Positions 41,551-51,907 of a stretch of 64,000 nucleotides of DNA are shown one piece after another. The notes below the pieces were generated by a model. The model searched no databases and was not told the DNA's origin. It saw only the letters and a program-made list of their open reading frames with translations. The stretch lies in NCBI RefSeq assembly GCF_004367585.1, contig NZ_CP038015.1, forward strand, positions 2,238,001-2,302,000, in the 5' to 3' direction. The DNA comes from Paenisporosarcina antarctica. GTDB lineage: Bacteria; Bacillota; Bacilli; Bacillales_A; Planococcaceae. Numbering within the stretch: the stretch's first letter is position 1; the number at the start of each line of letters is the position of its first letter. The translations under genes and the position numbers were made by a program.

Positions 41551-43242
41551 TTATTTACCTTCGATGTAAGCCCATTTGTAACTATAGTCTCCACCAAATG
41601 AGTGAGTAACAACACCCTTAACATATGGTTTTACAAGAGACATTGTTCCACGTTGGTAGATTGGTCCAATACCGAAATCTTCTTCAATAAGAAGTTTTTC
41701 AGCTTGTGCCATTGCGTCCCAACGAGCTTCAGGATCCATAGCTAGTTCGCCAACTGATGAATTAACTAACTCATCAAATTTAGGATTTGAATATGACATT
41801 TTATTGTTACCACCATCAGTTAACCATAAGTTCATGAATGTGTAAGGATCTTGGAAATCAGGTCCCCATCCAGCAACTTGAATGTCATAGTTTTGAGCAG
41901 TATCAAGATCTAAACGAACAGCAAATGGTACTTCTTTAAGTGTAATTTTTAGGCCTTCAAGGTTACCCTCTAATTGAGATTTGAAGTACTCATCCATTTT
42001 TTTAGAAAGCTCAGTGTCTCCACCTAGAATTTCTAAAGTTACTTCAGTAACACCTAGCTCAGATAAACCTTTTTCCCATGCTGCTTTTGCTTCTTCAGCA
42101 TTGAATTCAGACATTTCGCCGTTGATATCACGGAAGTCTTCTCCAGCTTCATTGAAAGAGAATGCTTTTGGTACTAAGTAGTTAGCTGGTACAGAACCAT
42201 TAGCTAAAACTACATCTACTAAATCTTGTTTGTTGAAACCTTTTGTAATTGCTTCACGAATATTAACGTTTGCAAGTGGTGTATCTTTACCGTCACGTTG
42301 TTGGTTATATTTAAAATAGAATAATGTTGTTTCTAATTCTGTTACTAAATCAGCATCTGCTGCATATTGCATTGCATACTCACCAGAAAGAGCAGTACGA
42401 TCTTTTTCTCCAGTTGTGTACAAGTTAACTGCAGTAGCTGTTTCTTTTACTACGTCATAGTTAATCTCAGTAAGTTTTACAGTTTCTGCATCCCAGTACT
42501 GATCATTTTTAACTAACTGCCAAGATAAGCCAGTGCCATCCCAAGCTTCTAGAACGAAAGGTCCGTTAGAAATTAGGTTATCTGAGTTTGTAGCATAATC
42601 AGCACCTTTTTCAGTAACGAAGGCTTCATTTTGTGGTAAGAAAGTTCCAAATGACATTAGAGACAAGAAGTAAGGTACTTGTTTTTCTAATGTTACTTCA
42701 AGAGTTTTTTCATCAACTGCTTTAACACCTAACTCAGTGTATTCAGCTTTTCCTTCAGAAATAGCAGTAGCATTTTTAACTACTCCACCCATCATGTATG
42801 GACCGTATTCAGATGCAGTATCAGGATTCATCGCACGTTTCCAAGCGAATTCAAAATCTCCCGCTGTTACAGGTGATCCGTCAGACCATTTTGAATCACG
42901 GATTGTGAAAGTGTAGACTAAACCATCTTCAGAAACTGTAGGCTCGCTTTCAGCGATTGCAGGTACTGCTACGTTTTCATCATTCAAACGGTATAAACCT
43001 TCGTTTACATTGTTTAAAAGGTCAAAACCAACAGAATCTGTTACTAGTGCAGAATCCATTGTTGGAATTTCAGCACTCATGATTAAGTTTAGAACTTGAG
43101 CCTCATCTACTTCTGTTGCTGGTTCTTTGTCGTCATCACCGTTTGGTGCTGGTGTTGCTGCATCGTCTTTGCCACAAGCAGCTAAAAATACACTAAGTAC
43201 TAACATTAGGCTTAACAGCCAAAAAAACTTGTTGTTCTTCAC
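41551..43242 (-). CDS. oppA: OppA, oligopeptide-binding lipoprotein
   Basis: 563-residue extracytoplasmic binding protein (SBP family 5). The lipobox is SVFLAAC behind a hydrophobic stretch. Peptide-binding family motifs include PTMDSALVTDSVGFDLLNN, WSDGSPVTAGDFEFAWKR and KNDQYWDAETVKL. I choose the GTG at 43240-43242 (MKNNKFFWLL) because AAGGGGGT stands 7 nt upstream; the longer frame to 43281 would include it. First gene of the opp operon and behind a promoter with a CodY-like box. Confidence 0.94.
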   Translation of the reverse strand: MKNNKFFWLLSLMLVLSVFLAACGKDDAATPAPNGDDDKEPATEVDEAQVLNLIMSAEIPTMDSALVTDSVGFDLLNNVNEGLYRLNDENVAVPAIAESEPTVSEDGLVYTFTIRDSKWSDGSPVTAGDFEFAWKRAMNPDTASEYGPYMMGGVVKNATAISEGKAEYTELGVKAVDEKTLEVTLEKQVPYFLSLMSFGTFLPQNEAFVTEKGADYATNSDNLISNGPFVLEAWDGTGLSWQLVKNDQYWDAETVKLTEINYDVVKETATAVNLYTTGEKDRTALSGEYAMQYAADADLVTELETTLFYFKYNQQRDGKDTPLANVNIREAITKGFNKQDLVDVVLANGSVPANYLVPKAFSFNEAGEDFRDINGEMSEFNAEEAKAAWEKGLSELGVTEVTLEILGGDTELSKKMDEYFKSQLEGNLEGLKITLKEVPFAVRLDLDTAQNYDIQVAGWGPDFQDPYTFMNLWLTDGGNNKMSYSNPKFDELVNSSVGELAMDPEARWDAMAQAEKLLIEEDFGIGPIYQRGTMSLVKPYVKGVVTHSFGGDYSYKWAYIEGK

Positions 43243-43286
43243 TAAGTTGACCCCCTTGAATTTTCTTAATAATTGGTACAATCCTT

Positions 43287-43314
43287 ATTATACATATTCT
43301 GAAAAATCTGTACA
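43287..43314 (-). promoter_or_regulatory. opp promoter with a CodY-like box
   Basis: TGTACA (-35-like, 43309-43314), a 16-nt spacer and TATAAT (43287-43292). The spacer includes ATTTTTCAGAATATG (43293-43307), three mismatches from the CodY consensus AATTTTCWGAAAATT. A CodY dimer here would block RNA polymerase; opp is a known CodY target in several Firmicutes. Confidence 0.55.
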
Positions 43315-43484
43315 GTCTTTTTTGCAAAGTTTTTTACGGTAATATAACAAAAAGATTACAATATCATGACAAAACAGTTGATATATAAGGTTTTTCATTA
43401 ATTCAAATTATTTATTTCGTAACACCAAATTTTGATTTATTCTAGCAATTATTCTACAATATGTAGAGGATTGAGGTGAAACAA

Positions 43485-43829
43485 GTGAAAACTAAATTGA
43501 TCTTATTTTTAATTTCTCAAATTTTCATTGTAACAATTGTGTTTCTTTCTAATAAAGGACTAAGTTTAACACCATATATTAATGTATCCTTTTTTGTCGG
43601 TGGAATAATTGTTTTTATTGGCTTACTGATTTATGTCGTTTCTAATGGTTTTTTTGATATATTTACATTGAGTATGAGAAAAGTTTTTACAACAAAAAGA
43701 AATTCAGAAGTTATAGAATCGATGCGTTCTCCCTCTGAATTATTAGACTTTTCATACAGACCATTTTTCCAACTAGGTGGGTCTATTTTACTTTTCATGG
43801 CGATGGCTTTACTAATTTATTATATGTAA
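43485..43829 (+). CDS. DUF3899 membrane protein
   Basis: 114-residue membrane protein with about three hydrophobic segments: residues 3-21 (KLILFLISQIFIVTIVFL), 32-53 (VSFFVGGIIVFIGLLIYVV) and the C-terminus (GGSILLFMAMALLIYYM). Matches the short DUF3899 family; no known function. I choose the second of two GTG codons (43485) because GAGGTG lies 6 nt before it. Located between opp and trpS, divergent from oppA. Confidence 0.75.
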   Translation: MKTKLILFLISQIFIVTIVFLSNKGLSLTPYINVSFFVGGIIVFIGLLIYVVSNGFFDIFTLSMRKVFTTKRNSEVIESMRSPSELLDFSYRPFFQLGGSILLFMAMALLIYYM

Positions 43830-43838
43830 TTAAACCAC

Positions 43839-43868
43839 TTGATTTTTGAGTTTCTTCTATAATATAAT
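43839..43868 (+). promoter_or_regulatory. trpS promoter
   Basis: TTGATT (43839-43844), 18 nt and TATAAT (43863-43868), a good sigma-A match directly ahead of the T-box leader. Confidence 0.7.
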
Positions 43869-43874
43869 GACTTT

Positions 43875-44137
43875 AAATATACTAGTTACAGGCTAAGACG
43901 AAGAGTAGTACATTTGAACGGGAAGCTTAGAGAGTCTGTGGTTGCTGAAAACAGATCTTCCTTTCAAAAAGAATGGACTTCCGAGCTTATTTTGCGAAAC
44001 TTTTTTAATTAAGTGTAGCCTAATACGTCCCTTCACGTTACGAAGTTAAAGAGGCCATTAACTTTTGGCAATCTGGGTGGTACCACGGATTCACACATCA
44101 TTCGTCCCTTTACAGGGAGAGTGATGTGTTTTTTTAT
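43875..44137 (+). ncRNA. tryptophan T-box leader (riboswitch) of trpS
   Basis: A T-box RNA that reads uncharged tRNA-Trp. Stem I begins around GGCTAAGACGAAGAGTAGTA (43891-43910). The likely specifier codon is TGG at 43974-43976 (GAATGGACTT). The T-box core TGGGTGGTACCACG is at 44074-44087, and the competing terminator hairpin at 44093-44136. Uncharged tRNA-Trp would pair to both specifier and T-box bulge and allow read-through into trpS. Its start follows a sigma-A promoter. Confidence 0.95.
44093..44136 (+). terminator. T-box-controlled terminator
   Basis: ACACATCA...CCC pairs with GGG...TGATGTGT, then TTTTTTT; it is the OFF conformation of the trpS leader. Confidence 0.9.
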
Positions 44138-44257
44138 TTCAACACAAATATTCGCTTAGAAAAGTCCATAATGTCTCTTCTAAGCAGCCACAAAAATGTT
44201 TCTTATGTCACAAAATAGATGATGTAAGAACATTCATATTTTGAAGGAGGAAATTAG

Positions 44258-45416
<1,159 letters not shown>

Positions 45417-45649
45417 TAATACAAGCACCCTTTTACATTACTATATGTCACATTCAGTGTTTGTAAGTCTAATTAGCCCTTTTTTATTGCGTACAACTTC
45501 AAAAATATAAACTAACGTCCGTTACTTAAAACTGCGATCATACTTACTAAAGCTTAATCAAGGGAATGTAAAGTAAAGCTATTTAAAGACTTACATAATA
45601 GCTATACCGATTTCTGTACTGAAAAAAATTAGTTCCATTTTAATTCCAC

Positions 45650-45694
45650 AAAGAAACCCCGCATCTAAACATTCGTTTAGATGCGGGGTTTCTA
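45650..45694 (-). terminator. terminator of the app operon
   Basis: AGAAACCCCGCATCTAAAC pairs perfectly with GTTTAGATGCGGGGTTTCT, shortly after the last stop of the operon. Confidence 0.9.
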
Positions 45695-45704
45695 TTTTTT
45701 GATT

Positions 45705-47528
45705 TTATTTAGAAGATTTAGCAGGATCTTCAGAAATTAATTCAACTTTGTTCCAATCAAAGACATTAGCGTAATCAATACCGTAAGCTTTTACGCTTTT
45801 GTTAACTGGGCGTAATTCTAAACGGGTTTGAGTTGGTATGATTGGAGCATTTTCAGACATATATTCTTGCCATTCACGAAACTTATCTGCACGATATTCA
45901 GCATCGAAAGCTTCTGGAGAGTCGATAGCAGTTAATAGCTCTTCTAACGTCTCAGAAGTGTAACGGCTAAAGTTATATTGAGCAGTCTTAGAGTATAATC
46001 CTGCTGGAGATGGGTTCGTACCTGTTCCCCATGCAGCCATGAAGATATCGATTTCTGGGTCATCACCTTGTACTTTATCGTAGAAGCTGTTGAATTCAAT
46101 TGTACGACCTGTTGCAAGAGTCACATTTAAACCAACATCTTTCCAGTTTTGCATGTAGAATGATGCGATGTCTTCTGCGATATCTCCACCAGACATTGTA
46201 GCGAATTTAATTTCAAGTGGTTTGCCTTCTTTATCTTCACGAAGTCCGTCACCATCAACGTCTTTATATCCAGCTTCATCTAATAATGCATTTGCTTTAT
46301 CTACATCGTATGTGTAACCTTCTAATGAATCATCATAGAATGATTGGAATACTGGTGGAATTAATGATGTTGCACGTTCACGTAAGTTATTGTAATATAC
46401 TTCTGAAACTTGTTCAACGTCGATTGCATAGCCCATTGCTTGACGAAGTTTTACATCGTTCATCTTAGCATCTTGGTCCATTGCAACTTCGCTCTTATCT
46501 AAATCATATTTACCAAGTTTGAATCCAATGTATTGGTAGTAAAGTTCATTACGAGCAAGAACTGTAAGGTTATCAAAATCTTTAATTTCTAAATACTTGT
46601 CAGTGCTAAAAGTATTAGCAGTCATATGATATTCCCCTGTTTGTAATGCAACAGAGATTGAAGTTGTAGGAACAGTTTTCACTAATACACCATCAAGTTT
46701 CGGAACACCTCTCCAGTAGTTTTCGTTTTTCACGAATTGTACTGATTCACCTGGTACGATTTTATCAAATTTGAAAGCACCTAACGTAACAATGTTTTTA
46801 CGTACTGCGTCAGACTCAAGTAAATCTGCAACCGGAATATCTTTTAGGATATGGCTTGGTTCAGCAGAAGTCCAGATTCCGTCACCACCACTGAAAATAG
46901 CTGGAGATAATTTTGTAAATGAAATTTCTAACGTCTTTTCATCCACTTTCTTTAAACCTGAAATTGTATCAGCTTTGCCATCATGGTAGTCAACAGCACC
47001 TACGATGTTTTGGAAATCAACATCATAACGAACCCCTGTGTAGTCTGGAGAACCGATAATTAAGTAAGGTTGAATTAAATCTTCAATTTTAAGTGGTTCA
47101 CCATCAGACCATTTAACACCGTCTTTGATGGTAATTGTTACTTTATTATTGTCTTGATCAACTTCCATACCAGCGATACCTTCGTTAGTTAATAAAAAGT
47201 CACCATCTGTTTCAAAGATTGTGTTACTTGCGAAATCCATGATATCTGCATCATATGCATCTTCATATAGAACTGTTGAGAAAATCCCTTGGAAAGGTGA
47301 GTCATTTACAAGAGCCACTTTTAAAGTACCTCCTTCAATCACATCTCCTTCATTTTCAACATCTAACGGGAAACTCCCAGTATCTACCACTTCTTCACTT
47401 TCTTCTTTGTCACCATCTTTTGCTGGTGAATCTTTTCCATCTGTCGAGTCGCCTTCTCCGTTACATGCACCAAGTACAAGTACGAAAGCTAAAAGTAATG
47501 CTAATAATGTCCAAAGCTTTTTGTTCAT
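45705..47528 (-). CDS. appA: App-type oligopeptide-binding lipoprotein
   Basis: 607-residue extracytoplasmic peptide-binding protein (SBP family 5). Signal peptide and lipobox LVLGAC (Cys22) followed by an acidic linker (about residues 24-50). Motifs GVKWSDGEPLKIEDLIQPY, FVKNENYWRG and ATSLIPPVF are typical. It is the last gene of the app-type operon, unlike B. subtilis where appA precedes appB and appC. It is clearly distinct from the OppA in this window, so the two systems likely have different peptide ranges. Confidence 0.9.
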   Translation of the reverse strand: MNKKLWTLLALLLAFVLVLGACNGEGDSTDGKDSPAKDGDKEESEEVVDTGSFPLDVENEGDVIEGGTLKVALVNDSPFQGIFSTVLYEDAYDADIMDFASNTIFETDGDFLLTNEGIAGMEVDQDNNKVTITIKDGVKWSDGEPLKIEDLIQPYLIIGSPDYTGVRYDVDFQNIVGAVDYHDGKADTISGLKKVDEKTLEISFTKLSPAIFSGGDGIWTSAEPSHILKDIPVADLLESDAVRKNIVTLGAFKFDKIVPGESVQFVKNENYWRGVPKLDGVLVKTVPTTSISVALQTGEYHMTANTFSTDKYLEIKDFDNLTVLARNELYYQYIGFKLGKYDLDKSEVAMDQDAKMNDVKLRQAMGYAIDVEQVSEVYYNNLRERATSLIPPVFQSFYDDSLEGYTYDVDKANALLDEAGYKDVDGDGLREDKEGKPLEIKFATMSGGDIAEDIASFYMQNWKDVGLNVTLATGRTIEFNSFYDKVQGDDPEIDIFMAAWGTGTNPSPAGLYSKTAQYNFSRYTSETLEELLTAIDSPEAFDAEYRADKFREWQEYMSENAPIIPTQTRLELRPVNKSVKAYGIDYANVFDWNKVELISEDPAKSSK

Positions 47529-47601
47529 TCCATTTCCTCCTTTTTTATCTCATGTTCTATATATCAAACGTTAACCGTTTAATACCACCATTAATTAGGT
47601 A

Positions 47602-48513
47602 TTACCCTAAGCGTTGCTTCGCATCGGCAGATCGACGAATAGCTTGACCTACATAGTTAATTCCCAACATCAAGAAGAGAATAAGCAGTGATGCTGGTAA
47701 CCAAACCCACCACATTTCCTTAAGCACCAACGGGTTGACCGCATAACTTACTAGTGTCCCTAAACTTGGTGTAGATGGAGGCAATCCGAACCCTAAGAAC
47801 GAAAGACCCGTTTCAATTCCAACATTTCCTGCAAAGTTCAACGTTAGTTCCACAATTAATATGGAGCTAAGATTTGGCATCATTTTTTTGAAAATGATGG
47901 CCGCATCACTTGTCCCCATTGTTTTCGAAGCGTTTATATAGTCTCTCCGACTTTCAGAGAGTGCCTTGCTTCGAATCAGACGAGCTGTGCCTGGCCATAA
48001 GAATACACTGACAATCAAAATGAAAATTGGAATATTGTATTTTGGTACGATGGTAACAAAGACAATAATGATCATCAAAGATGGAATTGTAATAAAGAAA
48101 TCAATGATTCGCATAAAGATGTTGTCTATCCAACCACCAAAGTAACCTGTAGTCAAACCAATCATGATTCCAACTACACCTGTTAATAAAGTTACCGCCA
48201 TGGCAATCGCGATTGAATTACGTGCGCCGATTATCAGTTGCCCTAAAATATCTCGACCACCTTGGTCAGCACCTAACAAGAACTTGTCTCCAGGTTCTGC
48301 GAATTTATCTCGTAAACTAACGCGCATCATTTCTTGTTGATCTATTAACAGGGACCAAATGAAAATCCCGACAATCACTACTACTAATGCGATAAGAGAA
48401 AACATCGCAAGTTTATCTTTTTTAAATTCACGCATGATTACTTGAAATCCAGTAGGCGGAGAGCTTTCTGGATGTTCAGATTGAATCACTACATTTTCTG
48501 TCTGCTCTTTCAT
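47602..48513 (-). CDS. appC: App-type peptide permease (AppC)
   Basis: 303-residue permease of the OppC/DppC group with the N-terminal tail (FQVIMREFKKDKLAMFSL) and six membrane segments. LLGADQGGRDILGQLIIGARNS and the EAA loop (ASKTMGTSDAAIIFKKMMPN) are visible. 73 bp separates it from the binding protein gene; 31 bp from appB. Confidence 0.94.
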   Translation of the reverse strand: MKEQTENVVIQSEHPESSPPTGFQVIMREFKKDKLAMFSLIALVVVIVGIFIWSLLIDQQEMMRVSLRDKFAEPGDKFLLGADQGGRDILGQLIIGARNSIAIAMAVTLLTGVVGIMIGLTTGYFGGWIDNIFMRIIDFFITIPSLMIIIVFVTIVPKYNIPIFILIVSVFLWPGTARLIRSKALSESRRDYINASKTMGTSDAAIIFKKMMPNLSSILIVELTLNFAGNVGIETGLSFLGFGLPPSTPSLGTLVSYAVNPLVLKEMWWVWLPASLLILFLMLGINYVGQAIRRSADAKQRLG

Positions 48514-48544
48514 GTGAGTACACTCTCCTTAACCATTATTTTAG

Positions 48545-49507
48545 TCAATCTATCCTAATTCTTGGATCTACAATACTCATAATAATGTCGGATAATAGAC
48601 TGCCTAATAATGTTAAGAATCCGTACAGCATAACCAATGCAGTAATTACACTATAATCACGTCCAGAAATGGATTGAATGAATAATTGTCCCATTCCTGG
48701 ATAGCTGAAAATGGTTTCAATAAAGATGGATCCGCCAAGTAAGCCAGTGATAGTAAAACCTAGAAATGCCGCGATTGGTAATAAAGAATTCCGGAAAATA
48801 TGTCGTGAGTACACTTTATTTAAGGGAATCCCTTTACTACGCGCAGTACGAACATAATCTTGAGACTTTGCATCTATTACTTCTGTACGTAAATATTGAA
48901 TGACACCAGTCGTTCCAAGAATGGCATACGTAATGGCTGGTAATAGAAGATGATAAAATTTACTCCAAATATAACCTAATGAACCATTATCATATTTGAT
49001 ATCAACTGTTCCGCTTGTAGGGAACCATTGTAGCTTGTATCCGAAAATATATAAGAAGATAAGGGAAAGAACGAATACCGGAATGGCATAACTAATAAAG
49101 CTATATAGAACAACCGTTTTATCTAAAAATGTATTCTGATAGCGCCCCGCTAGGACACCTAGAGGAATGGCAATTACATATAGTAAAAACACACTCACTA
49201 AAGCTAACCACAATGTATTAAGTGCTCGATCCCCTATAAGGTCCGCTACCGCCACTTTATACGTATAACTTTTTCCAAAATCACCTTGGACAGCATTCAT
49301 CATCCATATACCATATTGTTTATACCATGGGTCATAAAAACCTGCTTGTTGACGCAATTCTTCTATGCGAGCAGGGTCGGTATCAGGTGTAACCATTCCA
49401 GTAAAAGGATCTCCTGGCATAAATTTAGCCATAATAAAGATTAATAGACTTAAAGCTAATAATTGTGGAATCATGAGCAAAATGCGTCGAATTATCGTTT
49501 TCCACAT
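48545..49507 (-). CDS. appB: App-type peptide permease (AppB)
   Basis: 320-residue permease of the OppB/DppB group, with six membrane segments. MAKFMPGDPF near the N-terminus and the EAA loop (TARSKGIPLNKVYSRHIFRNSL) are typical. It begins one base after the AppF stop, suggesting coupled translation. Confidence 0.94.
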   Translation of the reverse strand: MWKTIIRRILLMIPQLLALSLLIFIMAKFMPGDPFTGMVTPDTDPARIEELRQQAGFYDPWYKQYGIWMMNAVQGDFGKSYTYKVAVADLIGDRALNTLWLALVSVFLLYVIAIPLGVLAGRYQNTFLDKTVVLYSFISYAIPVFVLSLIFLYIFGYKLQWFPTSGTVDIKYDNGSLGYIWSKFYHLLLPAITYAILGTTGVIQYLRTEVIDAKSQDYVRTARSKGIPLNKVYSRHIFRNSLLPIAAFLGFTITGLLGGSIFIETIFSYPGMGQLFIQSISGRDYSVITALVMLYGFLTLLGSLLSDIIMSIVDPRIRID

Positions 49508-49508
49508 A

Positions 49509-50456
49509 TTATATAACCCCCTCTTTGCTTTCCGACATCGCTACTTCATGCGTATCAGAAATTGGTTGAAGGTCATACACGCGACCGTTTTCATCAAAGT
49601 ATTGATGATTATCAATTTGGTAATTTTTCTCTACATTAATTCGTTCTACTTTACGTTCTACTCTACTTGAAGGCTCAATGGTAGGAATCGCCGATAATAA
49701 TCTTTTTGTGTAAATATGCTGAGGCGTTTGATAAATATCTTTCTTCGACCCAGACTCTACAAATCTTCCTTTATACATGATGGAAACATGGTCACACATA
49801 TGTTTCACTACTCCAAGATCATGCGATATAAATAAATAGCTCAATCCCAATTCATCTTGTATATCTTTCAAGAAGTTTAATACTTGTGCTTGTACTGATA
49901 AATCTAGAGCCGAAACTGGCTCATCCGCAATAATGAGTTTTGGGTTAGTGGCAATCGCACGAGCAATACCTATGCGTTGCTTTTGTCCCCCAGAGAATTC
50001 ATGAGGGTATTTCACTTTTGCATCTTCAGGCATTCCTACGATAGCTAATAATTCATTAATTTTTCTCTTTTCTTCTGAAACAGAGAGTTTTAAAAAGTTC
50101 CTGATAGGTTCCGCCAAAATATCTTGCACGCGTTTGCGCGGATTTAAACTTGAGTGTGCATCTTGGAAAATCATTTGAATATCACGATTATACGAAGAGT
50201 TACGTTGGCGACGTTTATTGGTCACATCTTTTCCTTCGTAAATGATTTTACCCGATGTTATTTTCTCAAGACCGATAATGGCTTTGCCTGTTGTGGATTT
50301 ACCACACCCTGATTCGCCTACCAGACCATATGTCTTCCCTTTTTCGAATTCCATATTAATGCCGTCAACAGCATGTACATGATCAACAATTGTATTAAAG
50401 AAGCCACCACGAATGGGATAGTGAATGCGCAAATCTTTTATTTCCATAAAACTCAT
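49509..50456 (-). CDS. appF: App-type transporter ATPase (AppF)
   Basis: 315-residue ABC ATPase. Walker A GESGCGKST, signature FSGGQKQRIGIA, Walker B IIADEPVSALD. The ATG at 50454-50456 (MSFMEIKDLRIHYP) has AGGGGGAA upstream; the in-frame extension to 50516 lies in appD and is not part of the family. It begins one base after the AppD stop codon region and is followed by appB. Confidence 0.93.
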   Translation of the reverse strand: MSFMEIKDLRIHYPIRGGFFNTIVDHVHAVDGINMEFEKGKTYGLVGESGCGKSTTGKAIIGLEKITSGKIIYEGKDVTNKRRQRNSSYNRDIQMIFQDAHSSLNPRKRVQDILAEPIRNFLKLSVSEEKRKINELLAIVGMPEDAKVKYPHEFSGGQKQRIGIARAIATNPKLIIADEPVSALDLSVQAQVLNFLKDIQDELGLSYLFISHDLGVVKHMCDHVSIMYKGRFVESGSKKDIYQTPQHIYTKRLLSAIPTIEPSSRVERKVERINVEKNYQIDNHQYFDENGRVYDLQPISDTHEVAMSESKEGVI

Positions 50457-50457
50457 G

Positions 50458-51465
50458 TCAAACTTCCCCCTCTTCACCTTCAAAATGAAAGCGATTCCAG
50501 CAGGTACATCGAACAAAATGTCCTGGTGCTATTTCATGAAGTTGTGGTTTTGTTTCGTGTGCCTCTTGTGGAATCCAAGGAATTCGCGGGGCAAAGCGAC
50601 AACCCTCGCGTGGTAAATTAACTAGTGACGGTACTAAACCTTGAATGACTTCTAATTTTTCGTTATCACTGTGTGTTTGTGGAATTGAGTTTAATAAAGA
50701 TTTTGTATAAGGATGGATAGGATTATTGAATAACTCTTCAACCGGCGCTTCTTCAATGATTTGTCCTGCATACATAACAGCTACTCGATCGGCCACTTCT
50801 GCCACTACACCTAAGTCATGAGTAATCAAGATAATGCCTGATTCAGTTTCAGTTTGTAAATTTTTAAGTAAATCTAATATTTGAGCTTGTATGGTTACAT
50901 CTAATGCTGTGGTTGGTTCGTCCGCAATAATGATGGATGGCTTACAAGATATGGCAATAGCGATAATTACTCGTTGACGCATGCCACCTGATAGTTGATG
51001 TGGAAATTGTTTCACGACTCTTTTTGGATTTGGAATCCCAACTTGATTAATAAGTTCAATTACACGCTTTAATCTTTCAACTTTCGAAAGTTTTGTGTGA
51101 TAGATCAAACTCTCTTCAATTTGATCACCAATACGCATTAAAGGATTTAAAGCAGATAAAGGATCCTGAAAGATCATGCCAATATCGTTCCCACGTACCT
51201 TATTTAGTTTTTCATCTGTCAGTTTTGTTAAATCAAAACCTTTAAACTGTATTTCACCAGTTATTTTAGTGTTATTTGGATCATGGAGCCCAATAATAGA
51301 AGTTGCTAACGTACTTTTACCGCATCCTGATTCTCCAACTATCGCTAAAATTTCATTCTTTTTTAAATGAATGGAGACTCCATCCACAGCATTAAAATAT
51401 GTATCTTTAATACGAAATCCAGTATGTAAGTCGGTTATTGTTAAAAGCACTTGCGATGTGTTCAA
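50458..51465 (-). CDS. appD: App-type transporter ATPase (AppD)
   Basis: 335-residue ABC ATPase, first gene of the app-type operon. Walker A GESGCGKSTLATS, signature LSGGMRQRVIIA and Walker B IIADEPTTALD are visible, as is the peptide-transporter C-terminal extension (CRFAPRIPWIP, and Cys near the end). Oligopeptide importers of this kind recycle cell-wall or extracellular peptides and support sporulation and competence signalling in B. subtilis. Confidence 0.94.
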   Translation of the reverse strand: MNTSQVLLTITDLHTGFRIKDTYFNAVDGVSIHLKKNEILAIVGESGCGKSTLATSIIGLHDPNNTKITGEIQFKGFDLTKLTDEKLNKVRGNDIGMIFQDPLSALNPLMRIGDQIEESLIYHTKLSKVERLKRVIELINQVGIPNPKRVVKQFPHQLSGGMRQRVIIAIAISCKPSIIIADEPTTALDVTIQAQILDLLKNLQTETESGIILITHDLGVVAEVADRVAVMYAGQIIEEAPVEELFNNPIHPYTKSLLNSIPQTHSDNEKLEVIQGLVPSLVNLPREGCRFAPRIPWIPQEAHETKPQLHEIAPGHFVRCTCWNRFHFEGEEGEV

Positions 51466-51907
51466 ACTAATACTCCTCTCAAGTAAATACTAAGATGCGG
51501 TAAAATTTACTCCTTCTTCCCAAAATTCCAATTCTTCTGTTAATTGTTCATCTAATAATAAATACTATTACAGAAATATTACTACGGCAACATATTTTTT
51601 TAGATTTTCCTGTTTTTACTTTATTTTGTAATTACTTTTTTTGAATAATGTTAGGAGTACCAAGGTTTAGTACGGAATCCGTAATAATAAAAATAATTAT
51701 TATTTTTCATTGAAAATTGTAGTTTGTAAATTCAAATGCTTCTACTAAAGAATAGAATTAATTCTATGCTTTGCAATAATAGTGTGGAATGGAGAAGGAA
51801 GAATTCTGAAGGATAAGAGTAGGTCATTTGTAAAATCGTTCAAATATTTAGTAATTTAAGGGGTTCAAGCATAAAAAAAATCTCCTCAAGAGAGGAGATA
51901 AATGTGG
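51466..51907. other. intergenic region between fabF and the app operon
   Basis: About 440 bp. It includes the fabF terminator (51872-51900) and should hold the app promoter, which I could not single out. A CodY-like but imperfect sequence (AATTTTCAATGAAAAAT) is near 51703-51719. No gene recognised. Confidence 0.4.
51872..51900 (-). terminator. terminator of fabF
   Basis: ATCTCCTC pairs with GAGGAGAT, followed by TTTTTTTTA on the minus strand. Confidence 0.85.

Noticed and set aside
47255-47647. 130-codon plus-strand frame with many His and Leu across the appA start
   Set aside because: Antisense to the appA signal and linker region and the end of appC; composition is typical of a shadow frame and no start signal is present.
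49509-50516. longer start of the app ATPase at 50516
   Set aside because: The extra 20 residues lie within appD and before the good Shine-Dalgarno; the ATG at 50456 gives the family N-terminus.
51703-51719. CodY-like sequence AATTTTCAATGAAAAAT upstream of the app operon
   Set aside because: The two half-sites are separated by two extra bases, giving five mismatches to the 15-bp consensus without gaps, and it lies about 240 bp from the appD start.
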